DNA of 64,000 bases from Sophora flavescens (taxonomy: Eukaryota; Streptophyta; Magnoliopsida; Fabales; Fabaceae): contig CM061063.1 in assembly GCA_030762895.1 (NCBI GenBank), positions 52,779,196-52,843,195 of the forward strand, written 5' to 3'. The first letter of the stretch is position 1, and the number at the start of each line of letters is the position of its first letter. Position numbers and translations under genes: made by a program. Shown here one piece after another: positions 34,419 to 45,415 of this stretch. The notes beneath the pieces are model-generated. The model saw only the letters and a program-made list of their open reading frames with translations. It ran no database searches and was not told the origin of the DNA.

Positions 34419-36095
34419 TACTTGGAAGGAGTCGCTCCTCGACTTCCAAGCGAGAGGGGTCGTGGCTCGCCTCTCAATTTGAATCTCGGGAGGAATCGTT
34501 CTTCGACTCTCGAGTTGTTTACTTGGAAGGAGTTGATAGCGTGAACCCGCAAGTGATCGGCTTCGTCGTCAAGTAATAAAAAGATCGAACCCACAGAGAC
34601 AGTGATCTTAAATAACAATTAATTATTAAATTAATTAAACTAGACAAGAAAAAGATTTGGAAAAGATTTGGTTTTTGAAATAAGATTAACTAACAAATCA
34701 AGTATTTAAAACACAATTAAATAAAATCGCAATCAAATCAAATTTAGAGATTTTCAAATTAAAAGAGATTTTCAGGAATTGGGTTACCAACAAGACTGCT
34801 CATACTACTAAATTGACTAACCCTCTTGTTAATTATCAAAATTGCTTTGAAGGTGAATTTATCCTAAATAAGTTAATGTTCCCTCTCGAGATACAAGAAT
34901 CATCCCCAATTAAACCAACCCCTACTCTCGTGGTAATTGTATTTAAATTGAACCCATTAAGATTCATGACAATTCAATGAACCCTCGAAGGACCGCTTTA
35001 AACTCTCGTGATTTAAGTCCCAAGTTCAATTCCTATAGATCCGATACCTAAGTTCACCGTTAAATTCGTCTTTAGAGTATCTACGACATGCAAATAAGTG
35101 GCCACCGAATTTACAAGTAATTCAAGCAATAAGAATCAAATCGAAAGCAAAATTGAAATTAACAAGAAACAAAACGTCAATTCATCACATAAAACGAGTC
35201 TTGGGCATAGCCCTAATTCCTAGAAATAAAAACAACTACTCACGCATTGTCGTATTCATAGCAACCTTGAATAACAAAAACATAAAATCCTAAGAGAAGA
35301 AAAGAAATTGAGAAGAAGAGAAATCTTAATTTTTGCCAATTGGTAGCAGTCAAGTAATCCCTATTTTCAAGCCTAAGAGTCCTATTTATAATGTAGGGTA
35401 ACTTGGGGTTAAAGCAATTACAAATCAGATAAAAAAAATAAATCAAAATCCCAGATTTTACGCGTCACGACCCTGATTCCTGTCACGACCAGGCTGTGAC
35501 AGGTTCTGACCTGGAGATGGCTTCACTGCTTGGTCTGTCACGGCCGTGATCAGTTCTGCCTGTGAGAGTCTGGTTCAGTTTGCATGTCACGGCTGTGATG
35601 GCCATTACGTCCTGGTCGTGACCAGTTCTGAGTTTAACCTTCTTTCTTTTCATCCCTACTCGATCATGGCCGTGATGCCTATCACGGCCAGGCCGTGATG
35701 GGCTCTGTTTGGCTCATTTTTATTGTATTTCAAGCTCCGCCTTCATGTAAACTCCAACATAACTGGTCCTGAGCATTTTAATCTTCAATTCCTGCACACA
35801 AACATCACAAAACCACCTTACCCGTTCCAAGGTAAAAACTCACAAAAATCAAATTAAATATGCCTAAACTATATGAAAATGCATGCAAAATGACAAGGAA
35901 ATATGAAGTGAAATCACACTCATCAGGAGTCGTTCCTCGACTTCCAAGTGAGAGGGTGACTCGCCTCTCGATTTGAACCTCGGGAGGAATCGTTCTTCGA
36001 CTCCCGAGTTGTTTACTTGGAAGGAGTCGTTCCTCGACTTCCAAGTGAGAGGGGTCGCAGCTCACCTCTCGATTTGAACTTTTGGCAAGTCTTTA
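34419..36095 (-). repeat. Tandem repeat of about 101 bp (about 2.8 copies) in the Tat 3' region, split by a solo LTR
   Basis: Copies start at tacttggaaggagtcg: 34419-34519; 34520-34533 continuing at 35931-36013; and 36014 to about 36095. Each unit contains two related halves (tcgctcctcgacttccaag and tcgttcttcgactctcgag). The middle copy is interrupted exactly by the solo LTR and its ggagt duplication. Confidence 0.88.
34534..35925 (-). repeat. Athila-type solo LTR (1392 bp)
   Basis: The plus strand starts TGATAGCGTG and ends ACTCATCA, with a perfect ggagt duplication (34529-34533 and 35926-35930). In reverse it is the same family as the LTR at 3001-4387 (start TGATGAGTGTGATTTCAC). It contains many tcacggccgtga-type boxes at 35462-35700. 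There is no internal region. Confidence 0.93.
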
Positions 36096-36263
36096 GTCTT
36101 TTCTTGGTTTGGTCCTCTTTTCGGATTGGCTTTGAACGTACTTTGTTCTGTATCCATTCAAACAATAGTTAAGATGATATAATCCAAATTGAATGATAAG
36201 AAACTTTTCATTTATATAACTTCGGGTTGAGCCTCATTAAAACCTTCTGGCGAAAAACCCTCC

Positions 36264-37871
36264 TTAGTGATAAAAACGCCGGCGAGGAAAAAGAGTACTC
36301 TTCTCGGTTTTACAACTTTCAAGTATAAAAGAACTTAAGATGAATGGCATTCCAAGTCCTCGGGAGGGTTTTCCTGCCATTGTCTCTAGCTTGTATTCTC
36401 CACTTCCTATTTTAGCAGTGACTCTGAACGGGCCATCCCAGTTGGCTGTCGTCTTTCCTTTATTCCGCCCTTTTCTTTGCCTAGCCTGCATCCTGAGGAC
36501 CAGATCTCCCTCTCTGAACTCCCGAGGTCTAAGTCTGGAATTGTAATTTCTTTCGACCTTCAGCTTACTGGCTGCATTTTTTATTCGAGCAATGTCCCAT
36601 ACCTCTTCCAACAAGTCAAGCTCCATCCTCAAATTGTCCTTGTTATCTTTCAAGTTAGAGACCTCCCTGCGAAGTGAGGTTTCGCCCAGCTCTACCGGGA
36701 TCATTGCATCCACGCCGTATGTGAGTCGGAAAGAAGTTTCTTTCGTTGCCGACTGTGGAGTAACATGATAAGCCTATAGTACGCCGGGGAGCTCTTCGGC
36801 CCAGGCTCCCTTTGCATTTTCCAACCTTTTCCTAAGTCCTCCCAAGATGACTTCATTTGCGGACTCTACCTGCCCGTTAGGCTGAGGATGTTCAACTTAG
36901 CTGAAGTGTTGCTTGATCCCGAGCTGTTTGCAAAAAGCCTGAAAAGTTTGATCGGCGAACTGAGTGTTGTTGTCAGTGACAATTGAATATGGAAGGTCAT
37001 GTCTACAGATGATGTTTTTCCGTGTTAACTTCTTTACATGCCCGGCTGTGATTTTTGATAGTGGCTCGGCTTCAATCCACTTCGAGAAATAATCAATTGC
37101 TACCAAGAGGAATTTTACTTGACCTTTCGTGACGGGTAGGGGCCCGAGGATATCCATCCCCCACTTTGCAAAAGGCCATGGGGATGAAATGCTATGTAAT
37201 ACTTCCGGAGGGGTATGGGGTATTTTAGCAAAGCGCTGACATTTCTCACACTTCTGGACCCATCGAAGGCAGTCCGCCCTCATTGTTGGCCACCCGACTC
37301 GCAACAACTTTGAATTTAGCAGTCGGCCTCCGTCATGTAATCCACAATTTCCTTCGTGTACCTCGACCATCGCATATTCTGTTTGTTCTAGACTCAGGCA
37401 TTTGAGGAGTGGGGCTAAAAAACCTCTTCTATATATCTTCCCTCTGATGATGGTGTAGAATGGAGCTTGCCTCTTGACCCTTCGTGCTTCTTTCTGTTCC
37501 TCTGGCAAACTTTCTTCTGTTAAGGACTTTTTAATCGGGGTGATCCATCCTTCGTCGATATCTTTGATATCCATCACGTCTTCAGTTTCAGTGTTCGGGG
37601 AGTAAAGGGTTTCTTGAATTACTGTCTTGCATTGACCCGGCCTTTTTGTGCTGGCTAGCTTTGACAAGATATCGGCTCTGGAGTTGTTTTCCCTTCGAAC
37701 GTGTTCTACTAAGAATTCTTCAAATAGAGTTCCGAGCTGATTCACATTTTCTAGGTACTTTGTTAGCTGAGCATCTTTTGCTTGATAATTCCCTGCGATC
37801 TGCGAGGTCATGAGTTGAGAATCGTTGTAAGCCTTAAGTCTTGTTGCTCCGACTTCTCTTGCCAATTTCAT
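36264..37871 (-). pseudogene. Tat integrase, with the end of the second RNase H domain
   Basis: One minus-strand frame from 37871 to 36264 with stops at about 36897-36899 and 36776. It starts with the end of the second RNase H-like domain (VGATRLKAYNDSQLMTSQI, then EHVRRENNSRADILSKLAS). The integrase follows: a zinc-binding region (H near 37340, then CEKCQRFA near 37240), the core with GMDILGPL and VTDNNTQF (catalytic Asp residues), and beyond the first stop a QVESANEVI segment with the catalytic Glu. The C-terminal part has RPREFREGDLVL and NWDGPFRV. Integrase would insert the cDNA into the genome; here it is truncated. Confidence 0.88.
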
Positions 37872-38594
37872 CCCTGTAATTAAAGCTTCGTACTCGGACT
37901 AATTGTTGCTAGTCGGGAAATTGAGTCTTATTGATTGTTCCAGGTTGATTCCATCCGGACCTTCCAACATTACCCCAGCTCCACTTCCTTTGATGTTTGA
38001 AGATCCGTCCATGAATATTTCCGATACTTCAGTCTGGGTAGGTTCCGGGATTCCACTGAGCTCTGCCACAAAAATCGAGAGGCACTGCACTTTGATGTGG
38101 CCTCTCGGCTCATATTTCAACCCGAATTCAGATAACTCTACAGACCATGCGATCATCCACCCGGCAAGCTCTGGTTTTCTTAAGACTTGTTTTATTGGGT
38201 AGTCCGAGCGGACGATTACCTGGTGATTTTGGAAGTACGACCTGAGACGCCGGGCAGCTGTGACTAATGCTAAGACCAACTTTTCTATCATCTGATACCT
38301 CGTCTCTGCTCCTTGCATGACCTTAATGATGTAGTATATCGGCCTTTGTTGTCTTCCTTCTTCTTGTACTAAAACCGCACTGATTACTTACTGGCTGACT
38401 GATAAGTATAGGAGGAGGTCTTTCCCAGGAGTTGGCTTTGTCAGAACCGGGGACGAGGCCAAAAAGTTTTTTAGATTTTGGAAAGCTTCTTAGCATTCTT
38501 CGGTCCACTTGAAGTCTTTTGGATTTTTTAGGGTTTTAAAGAATGGGGCGGACTTATCAGCTGACTTTGGTAGAAACCTTTGCAGGGATGCAAC
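37872..38594 (-). pseudogene. Tat RNase H and start of the second RNase H-like domain
   Basis: Minus strand. The first RNase H connection includes TRYQMIEKLVLALVTAARRL and a VRSDYPIKQVLRKPE segment. The second domain then begins with IFMDGSSNIKGSGAGVML (near 38010) and continues past a stop at 37899 into the next open piece. Frames differ on the two sides of about 38320, so a frameshift is present. Confidence 0.8.
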
Positions 38595-39271
38595 TCAGCC
38601 GGTCAACCTCTGAACTTCCTTCACATTGCAGGGACTCCGCATCTCGATTATTGCCTGACATTTATCAGGATTAACCTCAATCCCCCGACTAGTCAACATA
38701 AATCCCAGAAACTTGCCGCTTTGGACCCCGAAGATACATTTTGTTGGGTTTAGGCGCATGTTATGCTTCCTGAGCTGTTCAAAAATTTCTGTTAGATCCT
38801 CCACATACCAGTCGGGGGACTCGGATTCAAGATCATGTCATCAATATAAACTTCCATGTTTCGTCCGATCTGTTCTGTGAATACTTTGTCCATCAGCCTC
38901 TGGTACGTTGCCCCAACGTTCTTCAATCCAAACGGCATCACCTTATAACAGTAGCTAGCCCCTTTCGTGATGAAAGTGGTGTGTATTTCGTCGGGTGGAT
39001 ACATCTTTATTTGGTTATATCCATAATAAGCGTCCATGAGGCTGAGCATCGCCTGCTCCGAGGACCCATCAACAAGTCGATCGATACTAGGGAGCGGATA
39101 AGAGTCCTTTGGAACGCTTTGTTTAAATCAGTATAGTCAGTGCACATGAGCCACTTTCCGTTTGCTTTTTTAACCAACACGACATTCGCCAACCATGTGG
39201 TGTAATCGGCTTCTCGTATAAATCATGCATTCAACAGCTTCTCGGTTTCCTCTTTTATTGCATCCCTCCTA
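38595..39271 (-). pseudogene. Tat reverse transcriptase
   Basis: Minus strand, in three frames. It has VVLVKKANGKWLMCTDYTDL (39192-39110), then LMDAYYGYNQIKM and MPFGLKNVGATYQRLMD, and the catalytic YIDDM near 38850. NPTKCIFGVQSGKFLGFML follows. The domain order and the Asp-Asp pair are intact, but frameshifts near 39040 and 38800 break the protein. Confidence 0.88.
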
Positions 39272-40021
39272 TCACCTCCTACCTTCCTTCTTCTCTAGGT
39301 GATTGGTTTTGCTTGCGGATCTATGTTCAGATGATGGCAAACGAAATTGGGATCTATCCCGGGCATATATGAGGCTGCCCAGGCGAGTAAATCCGCATTC
39401 TCGTCCAACACCCTCTGTATATCTTCTTTGAGCTCCTTGGGGAGAGTCGAACCCAATTTCACACTCTGCCCTTCTTGCTTCCAGATTTGAAATGGTTGTC
39501 TCATCGGCAGGTTGCGCACGGATTTCCCTTCCTTCCTCTCGGGGGTCCAGCTCGATTACATTCACCGACTGATTGTGCCCATTTCCTTTTTCATCAACAT
39601 TTGTTCTTGTTCCTACCCTCAAACTGTAAAGATAGCACTGCCTCGCAACCTTCTGATCAGCTCGAATTGCTACGATTTTTCCTGTTGACGAGTGGAACTT
39701 AAGGGTTAAGTGAGGGGTTGAAATTATAGCCCTAATTACGTTTAACGAAGACCGTCCGATCGGGATATTGTATGATGCTTCTGTATTTATTACCAAAAGC
39801 TTCACCGTTATCGTTCGGGATAAGTGAGGCTCCCAAAACGTGGTTAGCAGCTCAACGTAGCCCCTTACTTCAGCTTGTTCACCCGAGAATCCGACCAGTG
39901 CCCCATTGTAAGGTCTCAAAAGTGACAATGGGAGCCCGAGCTTGTTAAAGGTTGTCCAGTATAAGATATCGGCCGAGCTCCCTTGATCTACTAAGGCCCT
40001 TTTCACTACGAAATTGACTAC
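39272..40021 (-). pseudogene. Tat aspartic protease
   Basis: Minus strand. It opens with KRALVDQGSSADILY, the active-site region of Tat proteases (Asp followed by Gly-Ser-Ser), and continues with TVKLLVINTEASYNIPIGRSSLN, a conserved C-terminal protease block. A stop separates it from gag in the same frame. Confidence 0.85.
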
Positions 40022-41480
40022 TTATACCGTTATCACCATTGGGTCATCCTGTTCTGGTGTTATTCCACAAAAATCTTCACCTGAAAAGGTAATGGGTGGT
40101 AAAGACCGGGAGGCTTGAACCACTGAGCCTACCATGTGCAAATATCTGAGGTGTCTTCGGCGAGCTGAGTTAGAAATTCCTCCCCCAGCGAATCCCCCCG
40201 AGATGGTTTTGATTACACCCCGGACTGGGCGATCCGCGTTACCATTCCCCACTAGACTACAACACATGTTTCTTTCCTGATTTTCTTCATCCAAGGGGCT
40301 TCGGCCCCGTGTGCGATTTTGACCGAGTTCCTCTTGTCGACGCCCATCTTGGCGTCCCCCGCTTCTTCGCACATATCTTCCGAGATGCCCTTGTTGGATC
40401 AGATCTTCAATGGCATTCTTCAAGGCTCGGCATTCCTCCGTGGTATGCCCCCGATTTCGATGATACCGACAGTGTAAAGTAGGGTTAGCACCTTTCGGGG
40501 TATGTCCAGGAGGGGGAGCTGGAGCAAATTTACACTGCACGCTTCTTGTAGAACAGCATATTGGCTTGCATTCAGGAGGGTATACTCATCATATCTCGGG
40601 ATGTTCGTCTTATGTCTGCGTTCCTTACTGTCCTTTGCCGCTCCTTTGTCTTCCTTTGCCTGAGGGGCATTTGGGCTCGGGCTGAAGTGAGCCGTTTTGG
40701 AGGCGGTGATCTCCTACATGTCAATGTATCCTGCAATGATCCTCTTCAATTCTTCCATATTGGCAGGCTTTTTTCGTGTTAGCTTGTCCACGAAAGATCT
40801 CAGCCTCAGCTCCCAGAATGGCATATAATGCTACCCCGGGCTGTAAGTCTTTTATCTGCGAGGTGGCCTGAGTGAACCTGTTCATGAAGTCACGGAGAGA
40901 CTCGGTGGGCCCTTGTTGGAAGTTGACAAGGCTCGCCGAGGTGTTTCGATGAGGACGACTCATTGCAAAATAATTATTGAATTTAGCTTTCATTTCATCA
41001 AAATTATGGACGGACAACGGAGGGAGACGAGAATACCATACCAGCATAGAGCCTTCCAGTGTGGTAGGGAAGGCTCAGCATTTGATGGGATCACTAGCTT
41101 TGATGGTTAGCATTTGGGCGTTGAAAGCCGTGATATGAACATCCGGGTCAGATGTGCCGTCATATTTCTTCATTTTCGGCATCTTGAAGTTTTCTAGGAA
41201 ATGAGCCACCATTACGGCGACGGTGAACGGGTGACCGTCTAGATCCACGCCGGGCAGGTCGTCGTGCGTGGACGCGGTTTGCACGTAAGAAGTGTTGGTT
41301 CTGGTGGAGTACGTCTCATCATAACTTCAAGTATATCACGCATCTCCTCTATACGTTGCCGCATATCGCCACTGTCCTGGCGAAGTTGTTCCATTGCTTG
41401 CAGCAAGGCTTGGAAATCTGGTCCATTGTTCAGCGGTGGGCGAGCCGGTCCGTCAGCTCCACTACCACTTCGTCAATTAT
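40022..41480 (-). pseudogene. Tat gag
   Basis: Minus strand. A helical Gln/Arg-rich N-terminus (LLQAMEQLRQDSGDMRQRI, near 41400) is in another frame from the main part, so there is a frameshift near 41290. The main gag has MPKMKKYDGTSDPDVHITAF, then VWYSRLPPLSVHNFDEM and GPTESLRDFMNRFTQAT. The C-terminal segment CRYHRNRGHTTEECRALK is a typical Tat knuckle. Several stops interrupt it (for example near 41075 and 40721). Confidence 0.85.
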
Positions 41481-41481
41481 T

Positions 41482-42078
41482 TGTGCTAAAACAATAAATC
41501 AATATATCAAGTAGGTGTTGTATTAATAAAGTCGGGTTACAAGGGAGCAGAGCTAGTACAACAGGTTTCTAGTACTCTGCTCCAATGAAGGGTGCAGGGA
41601 AAGTACCCAAGATTCAAAAGTTACCCTAATGAAGATGATAGCCGACTTATATAGGAGTCAAGGCTCGTGCGATCTACGCGTGACGGTTACACTGTGTGGG
41701 ACCCTCCAAATGCGGTTAGTACCATTTCTGGGTGCGAGCGCAGATCCTTTTCTCTCTCCTATCATGAGATCCTTCTAGAATGTCCATGTGTCCACGTGAC
41801 GTGTCCTAAGGCAAGTTCTGCATGATCCATCCAAGTTAATAGCTCCCCCGACGAGCGTTTTGGGACAACTCGGTCTCGAGTGTGTACCTCGAGGGTCCCG
41901 GGTTGACCGAGTACATATACCGGGGTTCCCGAGTAGTGTTTTTACCTTGGCACGGTAGCCCGAGAAGATCGTCCGAGATCCAACTTTAGACCTCTCCAAT
42001 ATCGAATGGGCCTCTTCCATAATGGTTAATACCATTGGGCATAGAAGTATTGGGTCGTGGACCAAATCTGGGGGAACA
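41482..42078 (-). repeat. 5' LTR of the Tat element (about 597 bp)
   Basis: On the minus strand it begins TGTTCCCCCAGATTTGG at 42078 and ends TTTTAGCACA at 41482. A TATA-like tatataag lies near 41650. The start is clear because unique-looking DNA follows at 42079. The inner end is set by the CA and is less sure. I do not recognise the primer site. Confidence 0.6.
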
Positions 42079-42605
42079 ATTTTCCAATAAAAACAAATCA
42101 ACAATATTATTTATACATGCGAGAATTTGATAATAACAACTAAAATTTGTACATCATTAATCACAAATTTCACACAATCATCTATTTGGATTTTAAACAT
42201 CATTAACCAAAATTTGTATTTCCATTAACCAAGTTGTCATAGGTTTGAGGGTACAAATTAACATTTTTTAATATAAATATACATCATAAGGAGAGAAATG
42301 CTAATAACGCACTCTTCGTCGTGGTCCTCTACAATACACTCTATCATTTGATGGATTTTATGTAAGACCCATCAAAAGATATGATCGATGAAACTCACTC
42401 AATAATAAATAATATCAAAAGGGTAGCATTGCAGATGAATAAGGAAGGGAACAGGTGTGTTATGAACCACTCAAAAATCATTAAGATCAAACTAATACAC
42501 AAGAGTACAAACGAGTTCCAAACAATACAACAAAAGTCATAAATATCACGAGAATGACATGAGAATATGGGACACCATCATCTCCAATCTCCTTAAGCCA
42601 CTCAA
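42079..42605. other. Spacer between the Tat LTR and the phospholipase gene
   Basis: AT-rich DNA with no reading frame. The right part must hold the 3' untranslated region of the phospholipase gene. It contains a short near-palindrome around catttgatggattttatg / cccatcaaaagatatg (42340-42385). Confidence 0.5.
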
Positions 42606-43877
42606 TTAATATTCTTCGGGCACAGGTAGGTCCTCCTCATCTGCAGGTGCATCAACCCACTCTCCATCCTCCCTAAGCACCATTCCTTTGTTCTTCTCCA
42701 CCCACCACGACCCTGGCACATGATACTCCTCTTTCAAGCACTCACTCGATTTATTCACCAATGCCAAGCTCCTCTTCACCTTCATCTCAAACTCCCCATC
42801 AACCCCATTCCACCCTGCCACCACATGCAACATAGCCTGCAAGTTATGCCAATCACTCGGATTCTTCGACTCCTTCAAACTCTTCGATTTCCTAGTATCA
42901 ATCTCCAACTCCACACCCGTATAGGCATACCCCAACAACCTCCCAGGGTAATGTGGTATCAGATCAATCACATTCCTCACATGCAAAACCTTCAGGTTAG
43001 AAAACTTGTTCAACCTCTCGTTGAAAGCCTTGTTCCCAACCTGTGGTGAACCGAACACAAAAGCAGCAACAGGAACATCCGTTACCCCGTTTTCCACCAA
43101 GTCAAAAGCACTCACAATTGACAAACATGCCCCTAGACTATGCCCCGCAAAAACCACACTAGGGTTCTCATCCTTGTAAACCTGCAACAACGTTTTCACC
43201 TTGTTCAAAACCTGTGCCCTTGCACTTTTTTTTGTGAAAGCAGATTTTGGATCGTCAGAGGTGTAAATCGTGAGCCAACCCTTCATTACTTTCGGTATTC
43301 TCTCATCATCGTCATCGTCGTCGCTGCTACTGCTACCACCATCAACGTTGTTGAACTCTTTGAGTACTGTTTTGGGATTTAACAATCCCTTAGCGGATTC
43401 AGGAGCAGCACCAAGAACATTGATCCATTCGTAGTTTCTGGTGGTGCCACGCCACACGACGTAGATTTCACGGCGGCCGGAGGCTCTGGCGATGTCGTCA
43501 GAGGTGACGGCGATGTAGCCGATCCAGTTGGACTCGCGGTCCCAGGACTCGCGGGAGAGGGGGTGGAGGAGGAAGGCTTCGGGGACGGAGACACGTGCGG
43601 TGGCGTAGAGGAAGCACGTGACGGTGTAGTGAGTGGGGTTTTGGAACATGACTTTGTGGAAGAAGGAGGGTTTGCCGTAGCGGCTGGAGCCGCAGTAGAT
43701 GGAGTTTTGGTCGTTGTTGAAGGCATCGTAGGTGGCTTGGATGAAGTCGCCACAGCGGAGGATGAGGTTGCGGAGGTGGAGGTTTAGAGGGTTGAGAAGG
43801 CCTTCCCAGTTGTTGCTTCCTAAGAGTTGTGGCCATGTTGGTTCGGTTTCTTCTTTGGTTGTTGTAGGGGTGGCCAT
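42606..43877 (-). CDS. PLA1-IIdelta: Phospholipase A1-II delta-like (class 3 lipase), intronless
   Basis: Predicted 423 residues in one exon, starting MATPTTTKEE. It is an acylhydrolase expected to remove the sn-1 acyl chain from phospholipids and related glycerolipids. The lipase-3 motif GHSLG is at 245-249 with nucleophile Ser247. The likely partners are Asp305 (RNVIDLIPHYPG) and a histidine in DWHNLQAMLHVVAG (His344). The N-terminal SRYG and SNWIGYIAVTSD blocks and the C-terminal VPGSWWVEKNKGMV block are those of plant PLA1-II proteins. There is no transit or signal peptide, so a cytosolic enzyme is expected, unlike the plastid class I enzymes (DAD1 type). Residues 182-191 are a Ser/Asp run (SSSSDDDDDD) in a variable loop. 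Length and motifs look functional. The closest family member I recall is PLA1-IIdelta, supported by neighbouring genes. It is transcribed away from MIP3. Confidence 0.93.
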   Translation of the reverse strand: MATPTTTKEETEPTWPQLLGSNNWEGLLNPLNLHLRNLILRCGDFIQATYDAFNNDQNSIYCGSSRYGKPSFFHKVMFQNPTHYTVTCFLYATARVSVPEAFLLHPLSRESWDRESNWIGYIAVTSDDIARASGRREIYVVWRGTTRNYEWINVLGAAPESAKGLLNPKTVLKEFNNVDGGSSSSDDDDDDERIPKVMKGWLTIYTSDDPKSAFTKKSARAQVLNKVKTLLQVYKDENPSVVFAGHSLGACLSIVSAFDLVENGVTDVPVAAFVFGSPQVGNKAFNERLNKFSNLKVLHVRNVIDLIPHYPGRLLGYAYTGVELEIDTRKSKSLKESKNPSDWHNLQAMLHVVAGWNGVDGEFEMKVKRSLALVNKSSECLKEEYHVPGSWWVEKNKGMVLREDGEWVDAPADEEDLPVPEEY

Positions 43878-44887
43878 TGATGAGATCTTAAAGGGAAAAG
43901 GAATGGGAATGGATTAAGGAGAAAGGGAGATTTATGAGAGATTTGAGATATGGGTGCTTAGTGGAAGCATTGTGATGTGGTTGGTTGACCATACCTTATT
44001 GATAATGTCGGCAGTACTGTAAGGTTTACGCTGGACACCATACGTTACTTGGAAAGTTTCAACATTCATATTTTAATATTTTTGGAAAAATAAAGTGGGG
44101 ATAAAAGTTTTTTATATTTGATAAAAGAGGCATAAAATATAAAAAATAAAATAAAAGTTGTGACATTTTTATACGTGAGGATGGAAATGTATACATTCTT
44201 GAAAAAGACATTCTCATATATTTTATTGGGAATAAAACATGGCATAGACATATATTATAATTAAATTTTAAGCTTGTTTCAAATTTCTTTTCTTATAATA
44301 ATTGCCAAATGGGTGGAGGCTTGGAGGACATGGGTACTTTTATTGGACCGAAGGTTATACATAATTGCATTTTACTTACAGACTTAAAAAATGTAATTGA
44401 AATGAGGTAACGGGTTTGGACTGTTTAAGCAAGTGGTTAATGGTTCGATCACTGGCTCTTACATACGAAAAAAATCTGATTGAGAAAGGTTGGCCCTTAA
44501 ATGTTGTTCGATACCTCGAGGGATTAGTATCTACAGTTGCGTGTGGACGAGAAGCAAAATAAAATGATATATCTAAGAGGCTCATGGGATTGATGCCTAC
44601 CACATCGGGTTTTTGGAGACCCACGTTCGCCCAATCAAGACTTATTATAATATATCCATGTCAATTTCATAAATCTCTTTCATTTATGATTTCTTCTTTC
44701 ATTTATGATTTGTTTGGACAAGAAAAGGATTAGAGAGGAAAGCAATACCATTCTCTCCAATCAATTTCTCTTCATAATTTCTTCATCCATAAACATAGTC
44801 TTACATCATGCATTCGAGGATTATAAGTTATATTTTAACTTTCGGTTTAATGAATATTTTGATTCTTGCAGATATGGTGAGATTTAA

Positions 44888-45415
44888 TTTTAGTCCTTTC
44901 AAATTTATTTATTTTTTGGTTCTAGTCCCTAAACGTTTTAAACTTTGGTCTCTCCCGCTAGAAACGTACCTATGTTAAGTGATGACGTGATATGTGGAGT
45001 GACATATCATCAATGCCACTTGTATCAAAATATTAATTTTAAATAGCACATGTTTTTATAACAAATAAAAAATTAATAATTAAATAGTTAAAAACTAAAT
45101 AAAAATTTATTAACAATATTTATATAATATTTAATATTAATCTACGTGGACATTAAAATTTTAAAAGAAAACATATGGAATTAAATATGGACTTAAAAAT
45201 TAATATTTCGGTACAGGTGACACTGATGAGGTGACATTCCATCTACCACATCATCATTTAGCAGAGGTATCCTAACGGTATAGACCAATTTCAAATTTTT
45301 GAAACATTTAGAGCCAACACCTAAGAAAAAAATCGGAGGAACCAAAACCAAATATCATCCTATTTATTTTAGTCGTTAAACCTTAACTTTTTATCGGTTA
45401 AATCAAAAATAAATT
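44888..45415. mobile_element. Inverted-repeat DNA element with long arms (Mutator- or foldback-like MITE)
   Basis: Arms at about 44888-45030 and 45215-45415 are imperfect inverted repeats. The left arm has ttttagtcc...ggttctagtccc, then gttaagtgatgacgtg and gtgacat; the right arm reads the same words in reverse complement. The centre is AT-rich. No coding frame. The exact ends and target duplication are not resolved. Confidence 0.65.

Larger units (their letters stand above)
34113..42078 (-). mobile_element. Tat-type Ty3 retrotransposon: 5' LTR, gag-pol and part of the 3' region
   Basis: Minus strand, read from the right: LTR (41482-42078), gag, protease, reverse transcriptase, RNase H, a second RNase H-like domain, integrase, then a 3' untranslated region with tandem repeats. 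A second RNase H domain and a repeat-bearing 3' region are marks of the Tat lineage. The 3' region is interrupted by a solo LTR (34534-35925) and by the Copia element at 34113. Its further continuation at 10538-11403 and beyond the left edge is inferred from target duplications. The 3' LTR is not identified. Confidence 0.8.

Noticed and set aside
34135..34618. Three overlapping open frames near the Copia and solo LTR junction
   Set aside because: They cross a tandem repeat and an LTR boundary and share no protein motif.
43379..43836. Pro/Ser-rich and Pro/His-rich frames overlapping the phospholipase
   Set aside because: They are alternative frames of a G/C-rich coding stretch; the lipase frame has clear catalytic motifs.
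44376..44640. tRNA-like words (caagtggtta, ggttcgatc) suggesting another SINE
   Set aside because: The A-box-like and B-box-like words are too close together and I found no flanking duplication; possibly a repeat fragment.
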